Part shown: one piece after another, positions 50,668 through 61,399 of the stretch | Layout of the letters: every line of letters begins with the position of its first letter | How positions within the stretch are numbered: the stretch's first letter is position 1 | NCBI GenBank assembly: GCA_002749535.1 | Contig: MZZL01000408.1 | Location: 219,300 to 283,299, forward strand | Direction of reading: 5' to 3' | Length of the DNA stretch: 64,000 nucleotides | Origin: Apophysomyces variabilis | Taxonomy: Eukaryota > Mucoromycota > Mucoromycetes > Mucorales > Mucoraceae | Notes under the pieces: generated by a model | Databases searched by the model: none | What the model was told of the DNA's origin: nothing | What the model saw: the letters and a program-made list of their open reading frames with translations, nothing else | Made by a program: the position numbers and the translations under genes

Positions 50668-51491
50668 ATGAGCTCAACTGAATTTCGATTCCCTGCTATG
50701 CATGATTTCCCACCTGTGTACACGTAAGAGACGAAATTCAAATACTGCCAGCTGAAATACACATACAATGACAAAGCCGCCAGCCGACAGAAGCGACTTG
50801 GCGCAGTCAGGTTGCCCAATGGTCTGACCTCATACTGAGCTACACACGACATCATCGTATATTCCGAATCGATCTACATGAAGCAACGGTTCCTGGAGGG
50901 TCTGAGCTCTTTCAAAACTCCAAGATAAAACGTATGTTCACACCAGATCGATATTGTGTAAGTTAAAGAAAGTTTCATCTAGGACGGCTATCGTTTCCGA
51001 CTCTACAGGAAATTATTGACGAAATGGTGAAACAAGGTGACGGGAAAAGTTGTCGATGGTTCCCGAATGCTGAATGTGTAGATGCTTAGGTACAGCAGAA
51101 TGGGAAGGCGGACCCAAGGGGCCAAAGGCTCATGCGTGGATATATTGGAAAAAACCTGAGGACTGGGCAAATGCAATCTGGAATTGGGTAAAGATATATG
51201 ATGTTACAGATAACAGGGCTCTTGACCTTTCCTATAGGTGAATCAAAGAGGAATGAACAACGATATAGTGACGGTGTATGAGATTGCACATGGTGATATG
51301 GCAGAAGGGGAAGGTAAAATATAGAGGAGACATCGCGAATTTGAACTAATACAGTTGTAAAAGAATTTTACGAAATGGATAAAACAATTTTAATCAAGGC
51401 ATTGAATGTCCTTGTCAAGCGTGGTGTTGCTCAGATATTTAAAGGATCCTCAGAAGATGATATGGGCGTAAAGTTCTTTGGATCTCAATAA
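50668..51491 (+). CDS. VPS25: ESCRT-II subunit Vps25
   Basis: Two-winged-helix ESCRT-II subunit acting in multivesicular body sorting. Exon 1 MSSTEFRFPAMHDFPPVYT, exon 2 RQPTEATWRSQVAQWSDLIL, then FRIDLHEATVPGGSELFQN and SKIKRRLSFPTLQEIIDEMV. The second winged helix reads KAHAWIYWKKPEDWANAIWN, GMNNDIVTVYEIAHGDMAEG, EFYEMDKTILIKALNVLVKR and ends GVKFFGSQ. All family blocks are present; about 185 residues, near normal. Confidence 0.92.
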
Positions 51492-51658
51492 ACAAGCCGT
51501 TAAATGAAATCCTCTCTTAATGCAACATTGCCTTGTAACCAAGTAATCAAGTTGTTGCTCCGAGATTTTGAATATCCGACATTCACGATCTTGTGTTCAG
51601 GCACGCGACGCGTTTATATAAACGCGTTGAGAGTAATTTTTGCTTGTAGCGAAATATC

Positions 51659-54453
51659 ATGAATTGGGATTCCCCCTCAAAGCCTACCAATGTCTTGAGT
51701 CTTTCCATTTCCAGGAAACGAAAGCTCATGGGAGAAGCTGCCAAACAAGCATCTTCTGTCGATGACCCCCACACTTCTTCATCTAAAAAGGTGTGCATTC
51801 ATACATTACTCACCTGATTAAACTTAACACTACCGAAATACCCAGATCGCAGCGTCTATCTCGGAGGATCTAAGAAAATCTACCAACGATCGACCTAAGT
51901 CACACTCTCCCGACATAGAGAGAATGGATGACGATGATATGGATGGATCATTCTGGCAGCAAGTGATCGACATTGAGCAAAGAGTTAGATTGCCTAAGAG
52001 CGAACGCATAGACGCCAATGACGATATAGCAAGCAACGGTGCTTGCGAACATGTTCCTAACATTCAACAGGATTGTACTGTGTCGACCGACAATGTGGAA
52101 CTGACAACCCCAATGCTTGCTTCGTTATCCGTGTCAGATCCCGGACGCAAACAGAAAAAGCTGATCGGAGAAGATGTATTCACGCGCTCTTCCGTTAAAG
52201 AATGGCAAGCACCAAGAATTAAGGCCTGGGAAGGCAGGTATTTGGTGAGTTCGTTATTAAGCAGAGGATAGACCCCTTATACATGTTGAAAACAGAATCC
52301 AGAGGGCTACTATTACCGATTCGTTGGTAAGCCGGTCAAATCTATAAATATGTCATCTCAAATTTGTAGTGGATAGTACCGGGCGAAGGACAGCGCAATG
52401 GTGGCTGGTCCAGAGAGGAACACAAACTATTTATGGAACGGTATAATGAATGGATATCTCGTGGTTGGAAAATAGGTGCATCTTGGGGTCTCTTCAGCAA
52501 AGAGATACCACACAGAGTAAGAAAAATTCAAGACTGTCGTAACAACCTACTTATTCTGCTTAAAGGTAGGCTATCAATGTATGAATTATTATCGGAAACT
52601 AGTCAGCGAAAGAAAACTTCAGGATGAGTCCTACGCAATAATCGATGGAAAGCTTAAGCAGATCCACAAGGATCGGGCGCCCGGAGGTGAAATACCTACG
52701 ACGAATCTTGGTTCGGAATGGGAAGAAGAAGACGTGAAGGAAGTTGAGCGTAATGTTGACCTTTGGCTGAAAGAATTCCACAATCGCAGCGGCAGGTAGA
52801 ACATCTAAACCGCAAGGGATTTATAATAATAACCGTTGGGCAGTGTCGCAGTCAGATCAATTGCAGCACCAAAGCCGAAAGCAGCCCCTCGTGTGGCAAA
52901 AACAATTACGGGCAAAAAGTCTAATATTGGTGATCTCGTCAAGAAGCAAAAACCAGTGACAGTGATTGATGGGGACGATGACTTTATGATGGAGACAATG
53001 GAACCCGAGCAAGTACATCTTAAAGGGTCCAATTATGATTGGGAGAAAGATTGGAATGAAAGATTGGACAAGCTTAGAGAATTTATGAGGTAGCATGGCT
53101 TATTCCGGGGATAACTGACTCACGTAACTGTGGTAGACCATACCTCGATAAGGAAACACGGGAGGCGTATTGGCATGCAAAGCAACACTGGAGACAAGGA
53201 CTTGCAACCACAGAGATGTAGGAGCATAACAACACCCAATGCTGCTAACTGATAACGTAGGCTTTTAATGAAGAAACCTATTCAAAAATCTCTAGCTTCT
53301 ACAGAAGGAAATGATCAGTCAAAGACTGTCGTTCGTACCCAGGCTTCTTTGTCGCGCTTTTTTACTGGTGTCAAAAAGGCGAAAATCGATACCCCAGATG
53401 AAATGATTTCCAACGTTCGTATACCCAACGACTTATACAGCGGTGTCAGACAAATCACGCCGCTTGCGGTCTGGAAATCGAGACAGATCAACGAAGAGCG
53501 GGTACATTATTATGAACTTGAAGATATGATGGATTGCACCAGTGTTTTGGAATCATTACTACAGCAGAATGAGACAGATTCGAGGCACTCGCCGTTAGAG
53601 GGAATTCTGGTGGATCCACCGTGGGAATTCTATATCAATGATGGACGAAATGACGGTCGATGTAGTTGGAACGTTAAGTCTATGGTAAGTCTTCCCGTAA
53701 CTGGACGGTGATTAATGCCATTGTTAGGCTACCTTGTTAGAAAAAGTAGTGGACCAGATGTCAGCAGGTCTTGTTTTTATTTGGACACACAAACTGATTC
53801 AAGCAGACGTAGTGAGAATGATGTCTAGCATCAGTACGTATAACTGCGAGATGTAATCATTATTCACACGCAGTAAAAGATTGTAGATATGTAGAGAATT
53901 TGGTGTGGTTCAAAAAGTCGATCAACAACGTACCACTTGATCAACCAAGCCCTTATATTAGTTCAACTAAAGAAATTCTTTTGATGTTTAAAAAGGTCAG
54001 CTGGCAGAAGTATGAGTGTAGCCTACTGACCCATGGCTTGCTTTGGTTAGGGAGACGGGTTCGAGTTACGGCATCAACGGACAGCAGACGTAATCATTGA
54101 TTTCGAGTTACCAAGAAGCCAATGGATCCACCAAGGTTCGGATCACTACAGTTATCCTCATGCTTACCTTGTAACAATAGAGTTCACTGAGCCGAAACCT
54201 CTGGCTGTGTATGATATGATTGAAACTCTACTTCCTAAGGCAGGATACGACGAGCAACTTAAGCGAGGACGCTTGCTGGAATTGTGAGTGTCTCTTATTT
54301 TGTTACGGTGCATATATAAATGCTTAAATTTTTTTCGTAACAATCAGATGGGCAAAAAGTGCCTCCCCTCGACGCGAAGGTTGGATAGCATTCCACCAAA
54401 AGAAGCATGCACAGCAAACGACCAATGAACCCATGTCAATCGCCGACCCATGA
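51659..54453 (+). CDS. Myb/SANT-MT-A70 fusion: candidate DNA or RNA N6-adenine methyltransferase
   Basis: N-terminal half: acidic/Ser-rich region, then a Myb/SANT-like domain (GGWSREEHKLFMERYNEWIS, WGLFSKEIPHRVGYQCMNYY, RKLV) near 52400-52610, and a linker with KKSNIGDLVKKQKP resembling a PCNA-box or nuclear signal. The frame ends at TAG 53219-53221 only if a 43-nt intron (53218-53260, GTAGGA..GTAG, branch CTAAC at 53245-53249) is retained; spliced, it runs into a basic segment (SLSRFFTGVKKAK) and the MT-A70 domain. This has the catalytic DPPW at 53613-53624 (ILVDPPWEFYINDG), then AGLVFIWTHKLIQADVVRMM, YVENLVWFKKSINN, GDGFELRHQRTADVIIDFEL, YDMIETLLPKAGYDEQLKRG. Known relatives: METTL3/14, METTL4, Ime4, Mta1. 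Confidence 0.8.
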
Positions 54454-54672
54454 CAACATAATAATGAGCATCGCATTCGAACTTTAAGTGTAAATTATAG
54501 TAATATAGATGATTCGGTCATAAAGAGTATTTTTCTTTGTCTATTATTCTTCATTCCATCTATGTCTATAGTGTGTTGCTAGCAAAATGCCCTAGCTGTC
54601 CGTCCAGGGCCACATATTGGTTGACAAAATGAGAGTATCTTGAACGAGGTTTCAAAGGGCGTCTCTGCTAAT

Positions 54673-55344
54673 TTATTCAATTGGAATCTCGATTTCTTCC
54701 GGAGGTGCTTGTTGTTGGACTCCTTCGGGATTTGCCGCTTGTTGCTACAGCAAGTTAGTTTTTCCTAACCATCGCATGTACCCTCTCATGCTTACTTCAA
54801 GAGCCATTATATTGACAATAACTTGGAAGACTGGTTCGGGGACGGTCTTTTGGTAGATCATCAAAAGCTCCATGGGTGCAGGATAGACCTTCAAGGCCTT
54901 GTAGAAAGGCAACACTGCATCATTGTAGAATTGCTCGCCTATTGTTTTGCTCTCTCTTAAGTTCCGTAATATACGCTTTGCCAACCTTTACCTTTTCCGC
55001 ATAGCTCTTCACCAGCTGCGACTTGTACCATGAAATACTTCTCTCTTTCCTCAGGTGTAGTAGGATAAGACTCAGTGGCAGCGGCCGCAAGAACAGTTTG
55101 AACAAGGTTTACGATGGACTTTGTCTTTTCTTCCTCAGAGACCTTGGCAGCTTTAGCAGCCAATTTACGTTCGCGTCCTGCATGTTGTGAGCACAAGTCC
55201 CGACAGATCATAGCTTTCTTTATCATTACTCAATTTCTTTCGGAAGTTGGGATCATTGCGACGCTTATGGTCGAAGTAAACAAGGTATCCAAGCCCAGCA
55301 ACGGCGAGACCAGCGGTCAATAACGCGATCGTGCGCGACTGCAT
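54673..55344 (-). CDS. TOM20: Mitochondrial import receptor Tom20
   Basis: Outer-membrane receptor for mitochondrial presequences. N-terminal anchor MQSRTIALLTAGLAVAGLGY, then LVYFDHKRRNDPNFRKKLRK, a charged AKAAKVSEEEKTKS stretch, YPTTPEEREKYFMVQVAAGE, a TPR-like ESKTIGEQFYNDAVLPFYKA, YPAPMELLMIYQKTVPEPVF and the acidic Gln-rich tail ending PPEEIEIPIE. All are family blocks; about 175 residues. Confidence 0.94.
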
Positions 55345-56415
55345 CCTTTCCAAGGTTCAAAGCAACAACGCAGAGCCCCGGTTCCAAAAAGGGTCATACG
55401 GTTCGACAAGCCACAGATCTGGTTAACCCTGAAGCTTAAATCGAAAAGGAAGAACAGCAGCTCAGAACCTCTTTGGCAATGATTTATCCTGATTTAATAG
55501 CAATAAGTACTATGGTTGGTGTACTGATGAGTAAAGATGCGGTACAGTCCTTCTTGGCCGTGGTTTATTAAATAAAAGGATCTTTAAAACGTAACAGAGC
55601 TTTCATTTGAAAACTTTGAGGATTGCTTATAGGGTTGTTAAAGACGTAAATGCCAAAATTTGTCAATAACAAGCTGGCAACCACATGCTCTCTAAAAGCG
55701 CTTAACCAAGAAATTGAATGTGTCTATGATTGACATGGAAAAACAGATAACTGACAAAGCCATGCGAAGCAATCGAAAATCTAATTCTACTTCCGCGAGC
55801 CCAATCTATCCTTCACCATGGAACTTACATTACCTATGTATGCCTCCGACTTGAAAGTTTGCAAGGTTTAGTCCACCTTGGTTTCCTCATATCATGCAGG
55901 TTTCGTGTACAAACTTACACCAGAAACTGATGGCATGTATATGAATTGGTAGGCTCAGGTTTGGCCAGACTTTATCAATAATAACACGTTTTGCATAATA
56001 AAAAAGTGAGTGCTCATGGCCGAATAAAGTTCTTGTACGATGACACGCATTAAGAAAATATACGAACACAATCGCTGATGCATTAAACATGTGCTTATAA
56101 AAATGCCAAAGCTTGGATGGTCGATATTTCGGGGTATGCCACATTTTGATCGTCGGTTAAGCGACGCTCGACTCCCTCCGAAGCAGCATTCACACTTTTA
56201 GGAACGCAACATTGAATAAGCGCACTAGAGGCCACACTTTTCTCGGAGAGGATTGTTGCCTCAATTGGCGGAGCCATGGTCGGTTCAATGTTTATCCGAT
56301 GCCCCGATTGCAATATGACGGATCCATGATGTCAATGCAACCAAAAAAATATAAGACCTAGCTTTTGGACAAGTCTATGGCAGGTCTCATCCATCTTTGA
56401 ACCACGATAATAACG
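55345..56415. other. Intergenic; possible tiny ORF
   Basis: A 60-codon ATG frame on the minus strand (56095-56277, start MAPPIEATILSEKSVASS) sits 138 nt from the divergent next gene. No family is recognised, so it is not called a gene. The rest shows nothing. Confidence 0.4.
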
Positions 56416-56783
56416 ATGATGATGCCTAAACAGCCGCTGACGTTTGCTGCCCGCCCATTGAGGCATCGATGGCCGTCTACGAGAACTCACTTTCGATGTA
56501 TGAGTCAATACTCCCATATGAGCGATAACGATCCGGAAGTTCTTGAAAAAGAGAAACGAAAATCACTGCGAGCGCAAGATAAGCAATGGAATGAGAAACT
56601 TGCGTCTCATAGTGAAGCAGCCGTGAGTTTGTTGCAGGAGATCAATGGATAACAAAGAGCTTAAAGGTTGTTTTTCCTTGATTGGATTAGGTCAAAGCAG
56701 ACAGTGAGGAAGACGTTCCATTCGACAAACTTCAACGAGAAAGCGCAGAGAAGCTTAAGAAAGAAGAGAAGGAGACCGATTAA
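56416..56783 (+). CDS. Small conserved fungal protein, probable mitochondrial
   Basis: Resembles a widespread unnamed fungal family with the core DPEVLEKEKRKSL, QWNEKLASHSEAAVKAD. The first 30 residues (MMMPKQPLTFAARPLRHRWP) are rich in Arg/Ser/Thr and lack acidic residues, a typical matrix presequence. One intron separates HSEAA and VKADSEEDVPF. It ends KKEEKETD. About 100 residues. Function not known to me. Confidence 0.75.
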
Positions 56784-58191
56784 CTGAAAATAAACTGATT
56801 CCTTCTACCTCAGATTCTGTGTGGACAGTGCGCAGACTTGGATTTGTGTAACAATAACATTGTACTTGGGGAGTTGGAAAAGAGCGCCCAAACAACTGAG
56901 GTCAAAACCGCCTTTACTCTCAGCGACATTGGGGAGATTCCTTCAGTGTGAGCTACTGGCCAGCAGATGACCAAACAAGGATCTATTCTTAAGGAACCCA
57001 TTAAGGGTGAGCAGAGACTCGATTACACACTTATGACAAGTCATTTGCTTTTCCTTTTCTTTTCATGTTTAACGATATCGAGATTTATCGAGACTTTCAC
57101 CTTGTGGTTTGAATCAGCTGCTCATTGGAACCTGACTTTCCCCATGACAACCTGATACAGCTTGCATCGCTCGGTACCACAGGGGGCTCTGAGATGCTTA
57201 TAAGATTTATCCCTCTTCAAGACACAGTTGACGAGCGGGCTGAAGAGGTATTTGTGGCTAGACGAAAATCCTTTAGCGTAGCGTGACACTTTCATTATCG
57301 GGTACTGCCTTTCTGCACTCTGAAAAAGAAAAGATGTAGTTTTTTTTTTGGATGCGCGGGATAGAGTCCGACACACCGGAGTTCAGAATGGTCATGCCGG
57401 TCCATTTACTCCGCATTTGACATGCTATATCTTCCAGTTGCTCTCGTAATTAAGCAAAGACAAATCATTGCAATGTCTATATGTGTCTCGACGTATGTAG
57501 CAAACTCTTTATTAAGCGTTTTGGGTTTTTTTTGAGATGGAGAACGACAAGCACGCTATTAGCTTGCAGACGAATCGTTCTAGAATACTACGGTGATACA
57601 TCTGGCTGCTTTACATCATTTTGTTGTAGTTTCCTAATGAAGTCTATCAAAAGACACTATCCATGAATTATGCTTTGGTTTCTCACATCTACACATCCCC
57701 GAGCCAGTCAGTCCACGTAATATGTGTGAGATGCAATGCAGAACCCAGTTAGGGAAGACTGCAAATTGGTTGACGATCTGCATGGTCATCTATCGCCCGC
57801 TTATTCCCGAACTTTATGTCCATATGTATATTATCCAAGACTTGTTTTTGCTATCTGGCAATGTCAAAAAAAAAAAAAAAAAAAAAGGTAGCTGATAATC
57901 TATATGCTCGTTTACAGCATAGAATTTGATACAAATTGGGCATCCTGTTCGATGTTCCTTGTTGAATTGATAGGAGGAACCAAAACCCATTTTATATCTG
58001 GGCTATTGTTATTCTTTGATTTCATTGATTTAGCAAGCATTGTACTTTCAAAAGTATTCGTGGCTCTGATCAAAGTTGGTACCATTCCTCGTCCTAGCAC
58101 TGTTGGGCCTACACCAGCCAGATTCAGATTCACTCATTCTCAACTCACTCTTATTTGTCAGCGCAGAATTTTCTCGGAGCGCACAAGTCAC
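56784..58191. other. 1.4-kb gene-poor stretch with poly-A tract
   Basis: No gene seen. A run of 21 A lies at 57866-57886; no flanking target-site duplication or retro-element remnant could be recognised. Confidence 0.45.
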
Positions 58192-58254
58192 ATGACAGAA
58201 GATATAAATCACACAGGTGGAAGCCGCTTTTGCGTCTTTCTTTCTGCATGCTGA
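58192..58254 (+). promoter_or_regulatory. Upstream ORF in the bZIP leader
   Basis: ATG 58192 opens a 20-codon frame (MTEDINHTGGSRFCVFLSAC) that stops at 58252-58254, 15 nt before the bZIP ATG at 58270. It would reduce or regulate translation of the factor if it lies in the mRNA leader, which is likely but not shown. Confidence 0.45.
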
Positions 58255-58269
58255 GGGATCGGTTTACGA

Positions 58270-59080
58270 ATGTCCTATATTTCGCAACTCAACCTACTTG
58301 GGGATGATTCACCTCTCCCCATTTCGGAAGAATCCCTCACTGAAGAGCTTTCATTGTGGGCTAATGCGCAATTCACTTTTGATTCTGAGCCTGGTTCAGC
58401 TTTGCTCAACGACCAGCTGAAGGCCAAGCCAACGGAAGACATGTTCCAGACTCTGTCTAGTTTCTCTGAGCTTGGTATAAACACATCAATTTAAAAGTTG
58501 CCTGTTTTGCTGCTAGGGAAATATTCATTCTATCTTGCGTCTCTTTCTGGATTATGTAGCCCACCCACCTGTTACTACAGGACCTGCCGACAAGACGACG
58601 ACGAAGTCCGAGAATAACAGTACATCTATCGGAGGATTTGTCCAACCGTACGTGGCGCCATCTTTTTTTATGAATCCGGTACAACACCATCAGCAACCTA
58701 TCCAGAGTGTGCATCCTGTCATGAATCCCACATCCTTGCCCCGTCTTGCACCTGCACCAGCCAGTAACTCTGTGGAATCAGTTCTGTTGCCTGAGACACC
58801 GGCAGCAAGAAAACGTAAGGCGTCGAGCGATCATGAGCCATCGGAGAAAGCCGCTGCTGAAGAAGACAAGCGCCGAAGAAATACGGCTGCTTCTGCAAGA
58901 TTCCGTATGAAGAAGAAATTGCGAGAGCAAGCATTGGAACAAACAGCTAAGGAAATGACAGAGAAAGCTGAAGCTCTGGAACAGCGTGTCAAAGAATTAG
59001 AAATGGAAGCGAAATGGCTACGAGCTCTTGTGGTTGAAAAGGACCCTAGGCTTTTAAATGAACCTCATGGCAAAGCTTAA
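58270..59080 (+). CDS. bZIP transcription factor, Cys3/MetR-like
   Basis: Exon 1 gives MSYISQLNLLGDDSPLPISE, then an acidic activation-type region. The intron (81 nt) ends at ATGTAG before AHPPVTTGPADKTTTKSEN. The bZIP is C-terminal: EEDKRRRNTAASARFRMKKK, LREQALEQTAKEMTEKAEAL, EQRVKELEMEAKWLRALVVE. The basic region NTAASARFRMKKK is the pattern of Cys3/MetR/Zip1, activators of sulfur-assimilation genes in filamentous fungi. About 240 residues. The sulfur role is inferred from the basic region only. Confidence 0.88.
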
Positions 59081-59501
59081 TTCGTCGTTTTTTGTTTGCT
59101 TACATAAAACTGCTACCTGCTTGCCACACAGCCCCTTTGATTCTGTCTATTCTTTCTTTCTTTTTCCCGATGTTGCGGTGAATCATATCTAAACTGTGTA
59201 ACTCACATATTAGACAGACTTGCACTGAAAAATCCGCTTTGCCAATTCTAAAGCGCGACAGCTTTGTTGCAGGGTCGTGTCACGTTTCACCATCAATGTT
59301 TTTTTGTTGCTTTGCGTGATCGGCGATGGCGATCTCTGATTGGTGACCGCTTTTGAAGATCTTGAAATGGATGGATCCGGAAAAAATTGCTATCTTTTTC
59401 CGTTTCGATTTTCCCTAACGGAGTGCAAAACGAAAAAAGTCCGGTGTGCGCATTCATCCCAAATTCAGAGAACGTGAGAGTAAGTGTCCAAAGATGATGT
59501 G
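59081..59501. other. Intergenic
   Basis: 3' region of the bZIP gene; nothing seen. Confidence 0.5.
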
Positions 59502-61223
59502 TTAGGAAATCAGGGAAATTGGGATGAGAGTAATTATTAAGGTCATTCGTTCATTAGCATTCTGGTTAAACAAAGATATAGTTTTTCCTTTATAACTAAT
59601 AAACAGTAAATACCACACTTTTCTATTACGTGGAGCAGTTGTAGTAGTAGTCTGTGGCCGAATGAAGACGACTTGTCGGCCCCCTTGTTGAATCATGGCA
59701 ATAAAGATGGCACGGGTATTCCTTGACGCATTAACATCCCAGACAGTATGACAGTTACTACAAACTAATACGGAATGCAAGCATCTATGTCTACCAAGAC
59801 CTAGTTGCCAAGGATTTCGTTTTCGCACCGGGAGCAAACTTGAGACACTTTGTAATCATTCATTTCAATCATAATTAACCAACACAGAATTGTCAGCGCA
59901 TTTGAGCAGCTTCCTACATCTGTCTGCCAGTGCACATTGTTTGCCCATGTGCATGCCTGGTCCAGACCTCTAAGCACCATGCACCACTACAGCAACTTTT
60001 GCCGTATCATTTTCCATATTGATTTTCGCCACTTGCTATTGTCGATCACGAACAAAAAGTATTGGACTGCATTCATTTTATACTTGCTGTTGTTGGTAAT
60101 CAGCTAGTGACTTACTCTTCTTTAGGAGGATGACGTGCAGGTGGAGGTGGCGGTTCACCTGTTTCTTGGTTCTGTATTATTCTTCTGTTTCTTTTCCTTC
60201 TTCTTCGTGTCACATCAGGACGAAGCACTTCGTCGTTCACACGTTCGTCTTGTTGACGTGCCCTGAATAGACGATCAGCGTCCCTGAGAGGGTCCCGGTA
60301 CTTGGTGCCTCAATTGATGAAGATCTTAACCGTTTCTTCGTCCAGCCGTTGAAGTGCTTGGTAATTCAAAACTTCAATCCTTGCATATCTCGTTAGCCAT
60401 AAAAATCAGTAACTTCTGATAATGTATCCAAAGTTGGTACAATAAATCGAATAATGCAATCCATGTTAGCAATTCTGTTGGTATCTATCTCTGACTATAG
60501 TATTCGTACTAGAGGTGTTTTACTTGTGTCAATCCTTTGCGTATTTTTATTAAAGCCAAATTTAGTGTGACATTTTGCTGTCGAAAGGTGTCAGATCTGG
60601 TGAGGTTGAAATTCCATATCGTCATTTTCACCTATAGATAGTCAAATAAGCATGAACAATTATGATACAGGATAAATAGCACCAAATTTATGGTTACCTT
60701 TGGGTACTTTAGGTACACACCAGACCTTCACATTCAAGAACTTCTACTGTATCTTCATCAGGAATACCTTGGTCATCTTCCACTATCAAATGCAAGAAAA
60801 AGGTTTATTTTCGCGAATGTAAAGACAAAGTTGTAGCAACAATGTCGGTTTTTCATGGAGGTACAAGCATAAAATCCAAGTACGTCTATGACTCACGTCC
60901 TAGATCAACTTCATTTTGATACATGTCATTGCTTCCATTGCTGCAAACATATGCCTCAATCACACCAGGATCAACTCGCCAGACGTTCATGTATTCCATT
61001 TCGGATTTCTTGGAAATGTTGTGATGTTACGTCTGAATAGTCGGTCTCGCTGTACAATGGGCTTGTAGAATGGGATAGAGACTGCAAAAGCATTGGTGGC
61101 GATATATTTTGAGAAGGTCATGCTGATAATGGAAGACGAAAGGTCTAGCAAGCTGATTAATACACTATAGCTAATTGATACGAACTTCTTACCCATGTTG
61201 TTGCTTGATCTTTGTAAGACCAA
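59502..61223 (-). pseudogene. Decayed Fanzor (eukaryotic TnpB) gene
   Basis: Pieces of a TnpB/Fanzor-type RNA-guided nuclease lie in order on the minus strand: N-terminal SNNMGKKFVSISY (about 61200), RuvC-I-like VWRVDPGVIEAYV (about 60980), LNYQALQRLDEETVKIFIN (about 60350), KYRDP (about 60300), a SGPGMHMGKQCA region (about 59960) and the zinc ribbon/RuvC-III block VLVCSNCHTVWDVNASRNTR (about 59760). They lie in different frames with several in-frame stops, and the last block lacks the usual arginine before DVNA. Such genes spread with IS607-like or other DNA transposons. No terminal repeats were seen. Inactive by reading-frame damage. Confidence 0.7.
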
Positions 61224-61399
61224 GTAAAGTAATCAATGTATTGTTTCCATGTGTGTGATTTATGAGCCCCGCAGCACGAAGTAAAGTATTCATATTGTTG
61301 TTAGTATGCTACATGTACTTTTTGGTGAACGACGGTTTAGAAATAAGGTTAAAAAGCCGCTGTTACTTGAAAAGATGATGTAAATCAGGACGGAAGGTC

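Noticed and set aside
53219..53268. Reading the Myb protein and the MT-A70 protein as two adjacent genes
   Set aside because: Only 46 nt would separate stop and next ATG, too short for a terminator plus promoter, and the interval has canonical intron ends, branch site and phase.
57866..57886. Poly-A tract as the tail of a retroposed gene or SINE
   Set aside because: No recognisable retroposed sequence precedes it and no target-site duplication flanks it.
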